Assembly (NCBI GenBank): GCA_009840385.1
Contig: VXNX01000011.1
Location: 1-55,062, forward strand
Source: Candidatus Dadabacteria bacterium
Lineage (GTDB): Bacteria; Desulfobacterota_D; UBA1144; Nemesobacterales; Nemesobacteraceae
Direction of reading: 5' to 3'
DNA length: 55,062 nt
This document shows, in pieces, positions 31,293 through 38,824 of this stretch (its first letter is position 1; each line of letters opens with the position of its first letter). The notes under the pieces are model-generated. The model was not told where the DNA came from. It did no database searches and was given only the letters and a program-made list of their open reading frames with translations. A program made the position numbers and the translations under genes.

Positions 31293-31316
31293 GGGCGAGG
31301 CGACCTCGCCCCTACG
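31293..31316. repeat. Palindromic repeat family A
   Basis: GGGCGAGGCGACCTCGCCCC and TACG fill the 38-nt gap between two connector genes. Confidence 0.9.
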
Positions 31317-31326
31317 GGATATATAG

Positions 31327-31665
31327 ATGCGTTTTCGGATTCCCCCACACCATAGGGAAATGGTGACAATCGTGCGAAAATCGGCGTATGAAGCCACGGA
31401 TGAGACGCCGGTTGCAGAGGATGTGACCTGCATGATCCAACCGCTTACTTCTGGGATTCCGCAACGGGAGGCGACGCAGCTCCGGTCGAATGTGGCAGTG
31501 CAACAAACGGAGGCAATCGCGTTGCTCTCGAAACCGAACCCGGATATTGCGAAAGGCGATTTCTTGGTGCGTTCTGATGCGAGTGAGTTCCGTGTGGTGG
31601 ACGTTTTGCAGGTGAAAGGCAGCTTTGTCCAAAGATTATATCTCAGAGGGCAGGGAGTCTTGTAG
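31327..31665 (+). CDS. Head-closure-type protein
   Basis: 112 residues, predicted as a small beta barrel: VTIVRKSAYEATDETPVAED and FLVRSDASEFRVVDVLQVKG match the pattern of phage head-closure (gp16/gpFII-like) proteins. These plug the connector before tail joining. Called mainly from gene order and the short beta pattern. Confidence 0.5.
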   Translation: MRFRIPPHHREMVTIVRKSAYEATDETPVAEDVTCMIQPLTSGIPQREATQLRSNVAVQQTEAIALLSKPNPDIAKGDFLVRSDASEFRVVDVLQVKGSFVQRLYLRGQGVL

Positions 31666-31727
31666 AGCCGCTAAAACAGGTCTTGCTGTCAGAAACCTTA
31701 GAGAAAAAGAAAAAGAGGACGCTGAAC

Positions 31728-32243
31728 ATGATTCACATTCATTTTGACGCACTCCTGAGAACAGAGGCTTTCGTTGAGAGGGTCGAAACGCGGTTGACAG
31801 ATGCGACGCGGTTCTGGACAGATTTCCTTGCGCCCTTTATTTGGGACGAGATCGACGATATTTTCGACAGTGAAGGTAATGGTCGATGGGCGGGACTGGA
31901 TCCGTTGTATGCGGCACGGAAAGGCGTTACGCATCCGGGGAAAGGGATTTTGGAGCGTGAAGGCAGCTATCGGGATGCGGCGACACATCCGAATCGTCCG
32001 GGTTCTATTGCGGAATACAGTGCGCAGGAATTGGTCCTGGGTGTGAGTGGCGGATATTTCGAGTCGCGGTTCGGTGCGAATTACCCTGCGTTGCATGAGG
32101 AAGGGAATGACGAAACGAATCTATCGGCGCGTCCTGTTTACGAACTCATTGCGGCGGGTGAACGATTTGAGGAACGGGTTGGTCAACTCGGCGATAAGTA
32201 TCTCCAAGAGGAAATCGCCGCTGCAGAGAGAGGCAACCGATGA
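31728..32243 (+). CDS. Virion morphogenesis (gpG-like) tail-completion protein
   Basis: The ATG at 31728 follows GAGGACG; 171 residues. The segments 'RWAGLDPLYAARKG' and 'PGKGILEREGSYRDAAT' (about 63-95) are typical of phage virion morphogenesis proteins of the Mu gpG/HK97 gp10 type (WxPLxxxTxxxK...ILxxTG..). These act at the head-tail joint. Confidence 0.7.
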   Translation: MIHIHFDALLRTEAFVERVETRLTDATRFWTDFLAPFIWDEIDDIFDSEGNGRWAGLDPLYAARKGVTHPGKGILEREGSYRDAATHPNRPGSIAEYSAQELVLGVSGGYFESRFGANYPALHEEGNDETNLSARPVYELIAAGERFEERVGQLGDKYLQEEIAAAERGNR

Positions 32244-32263
32244 AGGTTTCCTGAAATTAATGC

Positions 32264-32300
32264 GTCACTCAAACAAATATTCTTGTTCGGCGTTCGACAT
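32264..32300. repeat. Short inverted repeat, copy 2
   Basis: Diverged copy of the element at 26893-26925 (shared CTTGTTCGGCGTTCGACATA-like core). Confidence 0.5.
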
Positions 32301-32351
32301 ATTGGGAATGTCTCTACAGAGGAATTCAGAGCGACGTTTGAGGGTATAATC

Positions 32352-32552
32352 GTGAATTTCATACCAAAACCGAGACAGAGCAATGATATAGCACCATTCG
32401 GCTTTTTGCCGTTTGCGTTTGCGGGCGTGGCTTGGGTTGTTCTCGCCGAGGAAATGATGCGTTCCGTCCTTAAGTCGTTTTTTGTTAGTCGCATCCCGTT
32501 TTATTTTCGCACGCCGCTGAACTTCACTAAATTAGAAAGGAGTTTGAGATGA
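32352..32552 (+). CDS. Small hydrophobic protein, tentative
   Basis: A GTG at 32352 would open a 66-residue frame with a membrane segment (FLPFAFAGVAWVVLAEEMM). Its TGA overlaps the next ATG as ATGA at 32549-32552, which suggests real translation. No ribosome site. The overlapping minus-strand frame is a weaker candidate. Confidence 0.35.
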   Translation: MNFIPKPRQSNDIAPFGFLPFAFAGVAWVVLAEEMMRSVLKSFFVSRIPFYFRTPLNFTKLERSLR

Positions 32553-32890
32553 ATGAAATGGAACATCAACTTGTGGATAAAACGCTTGAGAGTATCCATG
32601 CCCTTGATGTCAAGATCGTTGAGCTGCAAGGTGAAATTCGTGCGATGCGTGAGCATAATGACGACCAGCACAAGGCACTTGCTGAGAAGTTAGACCGCTC
32701 CATCGAGACGGATACGAAGCGATTAGATGCCCATTCAAAAGAACTGGATAGCCACCGAGAGGAACTCGCGGCACTCAAGGAATGGAAAAAGGCTTTTGAA
32801 GAAAGCGTGCGAAACAGATTTGCGCTCTTCCAAAGTATTTCGGCAATCGGCTCGGTTATCGTCGCATACCTATTAAGTAAGTTTTTTTAA
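32549..32890 (+). CDS. Coiled-coil protein with C-terminal membrane anchor
   Basis: 113 residues: a coiled coil (about 8-85, ESIHALDVKIVELQGEIRAM) and a C-terminal membrane segment (SISAIGSVIVAYLLSKFF). The shape is that of phage XhlA-like/holin-associated proteins in lysis cassettes. It lies just before a two-span protein and an endolysin. AAAGGAG lies 7 nt upstream of the ATG. Confidence 0.65.
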   Translation: MNEMEHQLVDKTLESIHALDVKIVELQGEIRAMREHNDDQHKALAEKLDRSIETDTKRLDAHSKELDSHREELAALKEWKKAFEESVRNRFALFQSISAIGSVIVAYLLSKFF

Positions 32891-32903
32891 GGGAAACCCG
32901 CTC

Positions 32904-33140
32904 ATGGCAAGAAAAACAGACGAACTTGATTCAACGGTAACGAATATTGGGATATTTGTATATGCAACGTTGCTGACCGGGGCGTTATTTGTTGGTGATT
33001 TTTGGTTTGAAAAAATCTACCTTACCCCAACGCTTGTTGGTATTCTGATCGGTGCGCCACTTGGCTGGATCGGGAGCAGTGTTACCTATTTCTTTCAGCG
33101 AAAACAACAACCGAATGGAGGTAAGCAAAGTGAGAGCTAA
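32904..33140 (+). CDS. Probable holin
   Basis: 78 residues with two membrane segments (about 13-32, NIGIFVYATLLTGALFVGD, and 41-63, TPTLVGILIGAPLGWIGSSV) and a polar, basic tail. Size, topology and its position before the endolysin fit a class II holin, which lets the endolysin reach the wall. Its stop overlaps the endolysin start region. Confidence 0.65.
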   Translation: MARKTDELDSTVTNIGIFVYATLLTGALFVGDFWFEKIYLTPTLVGILIGAPLGWIGSSVTYFFQRKQQPNGGKQSES

Positions 33141-33717
33141 TGAATTCCAGATAAAGCAACTGAAGTTTCTTGAAAGCATTGATATGCGGCTCAAGGAGAT
33201 CGTGGAAAAGACTTCTGTTGGTCCGACAATCGCCCTTGCTGGTGAAAACTCGTTCGCGGAGGACGCGGACCTGATTCAAGTCTCTGGCATGGAAGCCCCG
33301 TGGGTATTGAAAATGCTTCAATGGGACGGTAAAAGCGAAGTCTATGATGAGGAGGAGCTGAAAGGTTTTCTCGGCTTCAACCCGAATGATGATGACCCCG
33401 ACGGCTTGTCTTGGTGTGCCGGGTTTCTGAAACGGATTCTTGAGGAATGCGGGATCGACACACAAGGTCTTGATTTATCTGCGATGTCTTTCGCGAACTT
33501 CGGATCCGACTGCGAGGAAGTCAACGGTGCGATCTTGGTGTTCCAGCCGAAACAGGGGTCAAGATACCGTGTCAGTCACGTTGGTGTGAAAGTGGACGAC
33601 GACAAGCTTTTTGGCGGGAATCAAGGCGACAGCGTGAAAAGAAGCAATCTCGCGTGGTATAAACAGAACGCTGAATTGGTAGCCTGTCGGTGTCCGAAGG
33701 GTTACGAGTTGGTTTAA
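33130..33717 (+). CDS. Endolysin, TIGR02594/CHAP-type hydrolase
   Basis: The GTG at 33130 is preferred (GGAGG 9 nt upstream), giving 195 residues. From residue about 60 the sequence fits the TIGR02594 NlpC/P60-like family: SWCAGFLKRILEECGI with the catalytic Cys, VSHVGVKVDD with the His, and the hallmark LFGGNQGDSVKRSN. These enzymes cleave peptidoglycan peptides. The lysis set (anchor protein, holin, endolysin) sits between head-joining and tail genes, which is unusual but not unknown. Confidence 0.75.
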   Translation: MRANEFQIKQLKFLESIDMRLKEIVEKTSVGPTIALAGENSFAEDADLIQVSGMEAPWVLKMLQWDGKSEVYDEEELKGFLGFNPNDDDPDGLSWCAGFLKRILEECGIDTQGLDLSAMSFANFGSDCEEVNGAILVFQPKQGSRYRVSHVGVKVDDDKLFGGNQGDSVKRSNLAWYKQNAELVACRCPKGYELV

Positions 33718-33774
33718 ATTAAATGAAAAAGTTCAGTTGATTTATGGCACTGCGATCCATGCCGGAGGCACAAA

Positions 33775-34302
33775 ATGGCGGCACATAAACACCGACGGGC
33801 GCAGATCATTGATGCCTTATATGATCTCTGTGAACCGCTGCGTGCGGATTCAGACGCGTCTTATGGTGACGCGTTTCCGCTTCAGGTCAAGACGGTTCAG
33901 AAACGGTATCGGCATTGGACAGTTTTGGAGCAGCAGGGCGCGATTCCGGCTTTACTCTTGAATTTTGATGAGGTGCTCCGCAAACGCGATGGGGGTGCGA
34001 ATACAGAATTTGCGGCATTGGGAGAGACAGAAGAGTATCTCCCGATCGCGCTTGATGTAGTGTTGAAGGAGTCGCCGGTCACGCCGAGGGCACTGACAGA
34101 TCAGGTATCGGATGCGATTTATACGATTGAAAGCCTCATCAACGGCACACCGGATTTAGATGTCGAGGGTGTCTATCGGACCCGCATTGCGGAAGTGCAC
34201 ACAAGTGCAGGACGGATAACTGCGCTTCAGGGCACACCTTTCGAAATTGCGAGGTTCCGGATAATTGTGACGCATATCTATCCGTCAAATCAGAGCGTAT
34301 AG
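33775..34302 (+). CDS. Tail terminator-type protein
   Basis: 175 residues, preceded by GGAGG. Alternating helices and strands (HRRAQIIDALYDLCEPLRAD; LPIALDVVLKESPV; ARFRIIVTHIYPSN) match the general pattern of tail terminators (gpU-like). It directly precedes the tail tube gene, as expected. Assignment by order and pattern. Confidence 0.55.
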   Translation: MAAHKHRRAQIIDALYDLCEPLRADSDASYGDAFPLQVKTVQKRYRHWTVLEQQGAIPALLLNFDEVLRKRDGGANTEFAALGETEEYLPIALDVVLKESPVTPRALTDQVSDAIYTIESLINGTPDLDVEGVYRTRIAEVHTSAGRITALQGTPFEIARFRIIVTHIYPSNQSV

Positions 34303-34382
34303 TTTTATCAATTTGGGTTGGGGTATGAGGTTTATTCAATTCTTCATCTTCAGTCCCCACCCTCTACAGGAGGAGAAAGACA

Positions 34383-36422
34383 ATGGCAGTTGAAAGGCGC
34401 CAGGCCGAGAGAACGTCATTTATCATTGCGCGTGAAAATGAAAGCACAGGTAGCCCTGTTACGGATCGGACCCAAGCCGTGCAGCGCCGGTATGTCATCA
34501 CGGCGTGGAACCACGACGAGGATTCAGAGAAGCAATCGAGCGATGCGCTGCGTGCGGGGCGTGCAGATGTCTTCGGAGAGGATGGCTACCTCTGGGGCTC
34601 GGGCAACGTAGAGATAGAGATACCTTCAGAATCGGGGTTTTTGGATATTATTCAAGGCGTGCTGGCGGATCCGAACCCTGTGAGTGTTAAGATTCCCGAC
34701 AAAACCCTGGTCCCGAAGAAGACGAATCTGAGTGATGTCGTCGCAGATAATTATTTCACGAATGCTGCGGATATTACGGTAAAGGCTGTAGATGAAGATG
34801 ATTTAGCAGTCAAGACGGTAAACGTCGTTGACGGTCAAAACCTATCTGGAGCAGGTGCCAAGACGATAGTGGACAACTTAAGCGGCTACGCGGAAGCGTT
34901 GACGCTGACGGTTACGCCGAACGGTTCTGCGGCGTTGACGGATACCAACACGCCGGGGACGGTCGTAATCACGTATACCGATGCCGATGATCAGACGGGG
35001 ATGTTGTCGTTATCCTTCGCGAATGCCGCGAAAACCGATCCGCAGACGACGGAACTCCCTGCGGGAGCGACGATTACAAAGGTGACCACGACCGGCTGGA
35101 ATGCCGGTACTTTTGACATCACAACCCGCGTCGTAAAGAAAATGATTGCGAATGGCTTGAGTGGATATTCACGAGCGTTGACGTTGACGGTTACGCCGAA
35201 CGGTTCTGCGGCGTTGACGGATGACAACACGCCGGGGACGGTCGTAATCACGTATACCGATGCCGATGATCAGACGGGGATGTTGTCGTTGAGTTTCGCG
35301 AATGCCGCGAAAACCGATCCACAGACGACGGAACTCCCTGCGGGAGCGACGATTACAGAGGTGACCACAACCGGCTGGAAGGCAGGGAAATTCTCCATCA
35401 CGATGCCGTCGATTGCTGCGAATTTAGCGCGGAATCCTGAACCGAATCGTCCGGGTCGGCTTCGCGTGAAATACACAGGGGGTCTCACCGACCATACACT
35501 TCTGATCAGAGGGGTGCGGCGTGTGGGACTCGCTTCCAACGACACACTTCCGTTGAGAGAAGAAATCTCACTGGGTTCGGATGTCCTCTCTGAGAAGCAT
35601 TTCCACAAGATCAGTAAGGTTATCATCAAGGATGCGAACGGTGCTGTTGTTGGTAGTCCCTCCGGGAAGATAGAGATGATAGCGGAACCGGGGGGTTATG
35701 AGACGACGTTAAAGACGGTGAATGACGAGTTCCCAGGGTGGACATTGGAGCCTGAAGTTGGCGGTGAGCCGTGGTTGGTCACGAGAGGGGTCCCGATCGG
35801 GGCTGAAATTGAGGTCGGTGAAAGTATCGGCGCGACGATTGATATACTCTCCAACCGTGTGGACAAACGCCGGACGATCGAAGGTGGCGATGAGGAGCAG
35901 TTTATCCCAACGGCAGTACAACATCCGGACGAGTTTCCGTTTGTGGGGCGGCGGTTCTTTTCGGGGTATGGCAGATTTTTGGAGATTGACGGTGAGCCCG
36001 TTATTTGTGATAGTGCGCCGATTTCCATCGCTCATAATTATGATTTTGCGCAAGGCAAGCTACCGGGACGTTTCCGACGGAGTACCGAACCGACAGCGCG
36101 GCGGAATGTAACCTCGAGTGTCCAGACGAAGTATGAATCGGGGACCGCGGAAGAGGACATCTTCGTGAGATGGGACGAGAAATTTAGGAACAACGAATCG
36201 GTATCTGTGCGGATCGTGACGTATCAGTGGCTCGGAAACGGAAAACAACTCGCGATAATTTATGAAATGCCGAATTGTGAGATCACAAGTCCGGTACGTG
36301 TCCCCGTGACGGGGCCTGGATCCATCGACGTAAATATTGAATTAAAAGCCGTGCCCCTGGACGGTGCAACAGATGGGGAATTGGTGGTCACAATAATTTC
36401 TGATGACCAATGGATGGGTTAA
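34383..36422 (+). CDS. Major tail tube protein with duplicated Ig-like insert
   Basis: 679 residues, AGGAGG upstream. The N-terminal part (about 1-110) and the C-terminal part (about 370-679) give the tail-tube fold, with VEIEIPSESGFLDIIQGV, GVPIGAEIEVGESIGATIDI and SNRVDKRRTIEG. Between them (about 167-340) lie two nearly identical 93-residue Ig-like units: LTLTVTPNGSAALTD ... VVITYTDADDQTGMLSLSFA. Typical tube proteins are 150-350 residues, so about half is decoration projecting from the tail surface. The unit probably binds cell-surface or matrix sugars, by analogy with other phage Ig domains. Confidence 0.72.
   Translation: MAVERRQAERTSFIIARENESTGSPVTDRTQAVQRRYVITAWNHDEDSEKQSSDALRAGRADVFGEDGYLWGSGNVEIEIPSESGFLDIIQGVLADPNPVSVKIPDKTLVPKKTNLSDVVADNYFTNAADITVKAVDEDDLAVKTVNVVDGQNLSGAGAKTIVDNLSGYAEALTLTVTPNGSAALTDTNTPGTVVITYTDADDQTGMLSLSFANAAKTDPQTTELPAGATITKVTTTGWNAGTFDITTRVVKKMIANGLSGYSRALTLTVTPNGSAALTDDNTPGTVVITYTDADDQTGMLSLSFANAAKTDPQTTELPAGATITEVTTTGWKAGKFSITMPSIAANLARNPEPNRPGRLRVKYTGGLTDHTLLIRGVRRVGLASNDTLPLREEISLGSDVLSEKHFHKISKVIIKDANGAVVGSPSGKIEMIAEPGGYETTLKTVNDEFPGWTLEPEVGGEPWLVTRGVPIGAEIEVGESIGATIDILSNRVDKRRTIEGGDEEQFIPTAVQHPDEFPFVGRRFFSGYGRFLEIDGEPVICDSAPISIAHNYDFAQGKLPGRFRRSTEPTARRNVTSSVQTKYESGTAEEDIFVRWDEKFRNNESVSVRIVTYQWLGNGKQLAIIYEMPNCEITSPVRVPVTGPGSIDVNIELKAVPLDGATDGELVVTIISDDQWMG
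34881..35395 (+). repeat. Two 279-bp in-frame tandem repeats in the tail tube gene
   Basis: Copy 1 runs about 34881-35159 and copy 2 from 35160. Long stretches are identical at the DNA level (for example CGTATACCGATGCCGATGAT in both), so the duplication is recent or kept alike by recombination. Confidence 0.9.
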
Positions 36423-36437
36423 GTATCTTGTGTCCAG

Positions 36438-37388
36438 TCACTTGGAAACGTGAGGGGCATATTTTCGGATTGTATTTTGGCTTTTCCGAAGTTCACGCGT
36501 TATCTTGGTTTTAGACCAGCCGGCGCGCAACAACCAGTCGATAAGGATTGTGAGTGCCTCTGGGCTCATGCCAAGTTTGACTTTAGAGTTTTTCCGACGG
36601 GTTTCTTCTGAATGTTTTCTGCCTTTATTGGCTCTTGATATTTTCTGTTTGGTTTCTTCTGAATGAGGTTTACCTTTATTCCACGCAGGGTTGCCTTTGA
36701 GTGCCTCAGACATCTTCTGTTTGGCTTCCTCTGAATGAGGTTTACCTTTATTCCATGCGGGTTTGCCCTTCAGTGCCTTAGATATTTTCTGACGAACTTC
36801 AGGGCGTTTTGTTGGGCTGTTTTCACCAGATATTTTCTGACGAACTTCAGGGCGTTTCATTGCGTTGTTTTCTGAAATTCTCCGGAGAGTTTCTTCTGAA
36901 TGGGATTTGCCATAGTTAGGATTTTTTTTACCTGCGGTGACTTCAGATATTTTCTGACGAGTTTCTTCTGAATGCGTTTTGCCTATGTTTGCTTCAGAAA
37001 GTTTCCGACGGGTTCCTTCTGAATGGGGTTTACCTTTATTCCATGCGGGTTTGCCCTTCAGTGCCTCAGACATCTTCTGACGAGTTTCTTCTGAATGCGA
37101 ACAGACACCGCCACCGCCTCTGTTCTGATTATAGCCATATGGTTTCATGGTATTGTGTTTCGCAATCTCTTCCCGCTCAAGGGTATCCAAGAATTCAGGG
37201 ATGATACCATCATGGAGGATCTCAAACGTAAAAACATCTTCTCCGTATTTGTCAATATCGTCCTTAAGGGGTTTATTGCCCCTGCCACTCAGATGATTGC
37301 GTTTTCGAGTTTTCTCGGCATCATGGACAGTTTTACCGATGTATGCCATACCGCTGAGAGTGTTCGTAATTTTATAGATGGATCCCAT
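36438..37388 (-). CDS. Second GIY-YIG homing endonuclease with many NUMOD3 repeats
   Basis: 316 residues. The GIY-YIG domain is at 1-95 (GSIYKITNTLSGMAYIGKTV, and FEILHDGIIPEFLDTLEREE). At least eight NUMOD3-type repeats follow (HSEETRQKMSEALKGKPAWN and variants), several identical at DNA level. The C-terminus is helix-turn-helix-like (LLRAGWSKTKITRELRKSQN). It lies antisense between tail tube and tail chaperone genes, a classic site for an invading homing gene. It shares its N-terminus with the copy at 14120 but is clearly diverged. Confidence 0.87.
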   Translation of the reverse strand: MGSIYKITNTLSGMAYIGKTVHDAEKTRKRNHLSGRGNKPLKDDIDKYGEDVFTFEILHDGIIPEFLDTLEREEIAKHNTMKPYGYNQNRGGGGVCSHSEETRQKMSEALKGKPAWNKGKPHSEGTRRKLSEANIGKTHSEETRQKISEVTAGKKNPNYGKSHSEETLRRISENNAMKRPEVRQKISGENSPTKRPEVRQKISKALKGKPAWNKGKPHSEEAKQKMSEALKGNPAWNKGKPHSEETKQKISRANKGRKHSEETRRKNSKVKLGMSPEALTILIDWLLRAGWSKTKITRELRKSQNTIRKYAPHVSK

Positions 37389-37391
37389 ACT

Positions 37392-37453
37392 ATGTCAAGC
37401 TCCTGTAGGTTTGGGGGCCTCGCTTGACATTTCAAAAGGAAGTGTGTTAAAAT
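37392..37453. promoter_or_regulatory. Divergent control region: endonuclease leader hairpin and tail-gene promoter
   Basis: ATGTCAAGC (37392-37400) pairs with GCTTGACAT (37422-37430). On the minus strand this hairpin ends 3 nt before the endonuclease ATG and overlaps its AGGAG. On the plus strand TTGACA (37424-37429) with TAAAAT (37448-37453, 18 nt) or TTAAAA (17 nt) forms a promoter for the tail genes. Either use of the element would affect the other. The remaining sequence to 37659 holds a family C repeat at 37624-37652 and no gene. Confidence 0.55.
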
Positions 37454-37659
37454 GAGAGTGCCAAAGCAAGATTCCGATGTTTGCGCAAAAGTTGATTGTT
37501 TCTGGCAGCGGGGAGGGGTTACGTCCCCTTTCCACTACCTTCCTATAGTATACCATTTTCCCCACTATTTTGCAAGAGAAAAAATCACGAAGGCGCGGCG
37601 CACTTTAGCAGGTGATGCCTTATGCTGCACAGGCTAACAGCCTATGCTACAAGGAATCT

Positions 37660-38649
37660 ATGAACAAAGATATTCAATCCCAATTAGATGCTCGAATCTC
37701 ATCGCGAAGGGCTGCCCAGGTGGTAGAGGCCTCGGATTTGCCCACCTTTACGCCCGATATTTTTGACCACGACGAGCGGGAAACGGCTCTCGTAGAAGTG
37801 AATTTTCGTGAGATGTCGGCAAGGGTGGTAGAGGCCTCGGATGCCCCGAAAATCACGCGAGACGTTTTAGAGACGCTGGGGAAGCCCATCAAAACAGTAG
37901 AGCTTTTTTTTGAGGATTCATTCTTCCAAGTGTCAGTCCGTGATGGAATTCCGTTAGAACTCGAAATTCAGCAATTGCGCTTAATGACGGAGTACGCGGA
38001 TAGGGAAAAGGATCCGGTCGTGAAAGAGGAACGGAATATAGAGCTCTCACGGTTGCTGCTCTCCGGCATGATAGTAGATCCCCAGTTTTCGTATCGAGGG
38101 CGGGGTGAAGGGATTCCGATTGAGACGCGGTCTCGCGTGATGCTGGATTCGTTTGCTGAGGCGTTTTCTGTGGTGAATCAACTCGAAACCGATGCGATCT
38201 ATCAAGTGACCGTCCGTCGCGGGGTGCCTGCGGATGCCTTTGCGATCACGGGCGGAGAAACGTTTGAATTCTACCCGGTCGGGAAACAGAAGAAGTATTT
38301 AGAGATGTCGAGTGAAGAGTTGTCTGCGGAGATGGTACGGAATACGGCGAGGCGTCGTGCGTTAGTACCAGCGATGATTGTGGATCCGCAACTCTCGTAT
38401 ACGGAGGACATCGGGGTTGAAAACCCCTCCCATGGGTCGGATGAGAATGTGCCGTATCCCGTTGGCTTACTCTCTGAGAGATTCCTGCGCACATTCTTTG
38501 AGGCGCATCGTGTTGTCAATGTCCCAGCCGCGGGGGTGGCATCTCTTCGACGATTTCTACGAGCTTCTGGAGACACATCCACAAGCGAGAATTCGGATGG
38601 CGAACCAGTTCGCAATGTTCAAGGAACTGGGGACAACGCCCGCGGATGA
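37660..38649 (+). CDS. Tail assembly chaperone (short form)
   Basis: The ATG at 37660 gives 329 residues. It contains two related halves, seen in the repeats RRAAQVVEASDLPTF/SARVVEASDAPKI and SGMIVDPQFSY/PAMIVDPQLSY. Position before the tape measure and the frameshift at the end make this the gpG-type chaperone that coats the tape measure during tail assembly. The last 35 residues of this frame (RRFLRASGDTSTSENSDGEP) look unnatural, because the conserved continuation is in another frame. A family C repeat lies just upstream of the start. Confidence 0.65.
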   Translation: MNKDIQSQLDARISSRRAAQVVEASDLPTFTPDIFDHDERETALVEVNFREMSARVVEASDAPKITRDVLETLGKPIKTVELFFEDSFFQVSVRDGIPLELEIQQLRLMTEYADREKDPVVKEERNIELSRLLLSGMIVDPQFSYRGRGEGIPIETRSRVMLDSFAEAFSVVNQLETDAIYQVTVRRGVPADAFAITGGETFEFYPVGKQKKYLEMSSEELSAEMVRNTARRRALVPAMIVDPQLSYTEDIGVENPSHGSDENVPYPVGLLSERFLRTFFEAHRVVNVPAAGVASLRRFLRASGDTSTSENSDGEPVRNVQGTGDNARG

Positions 38650-38746
38650 AATGTGTCCGGGGCGTGATATAAATTACAAGCTTTCGTATAATAACTTGTT
38701 TTTTAGCGCATATTGTCAGGAAATCAACAAAAAACGGAAGAAATAG
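38530..38746 (+). CDS. Frameshifted extension of the tail chaperone (gpGT-type)
   Basis: At GCG GGG GTG (38530-38538), a +1 or -2 shift on the five-G run (38532-38536) moves from the chaperone frame to one that encodes WHLFDDFYELLETHPQARIR, a well-formed helical domain, and stops at 38746. The long product would be about 361 residues. A conserved frameshift in this gene pair is established for lambda (-1) and Mu (-2). A simple indel is the alternative. Confidence 0.6.
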
Positions 38747-38750
38747 AAAG

Positions 38751-38780
38751 TGCCACAAACTGGAAAGTTTGTGCTACACG
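38751..38780. repeat. Palindromic repeat family B before the tape measure gene
   Basis: TGCCACAAACTGGAAAGTTT and GTGCTACACG. The frame is open through it, but the tape measure ATG is placed after it, at 38825. Confidence 0.85.
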
Positions 38781-38824
38781 TAACCCCCGGGGCAGATGAC
38801 CCGTCCACGCTACAAGGATTTACT

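Noticed and set aside
38750-38824. Tape measure start at the GTG of 38750
   Set aside because: The first codons are a dispersed repeat and lack a ribosome site; ATG 38825 has AAGGA at proper spacing.
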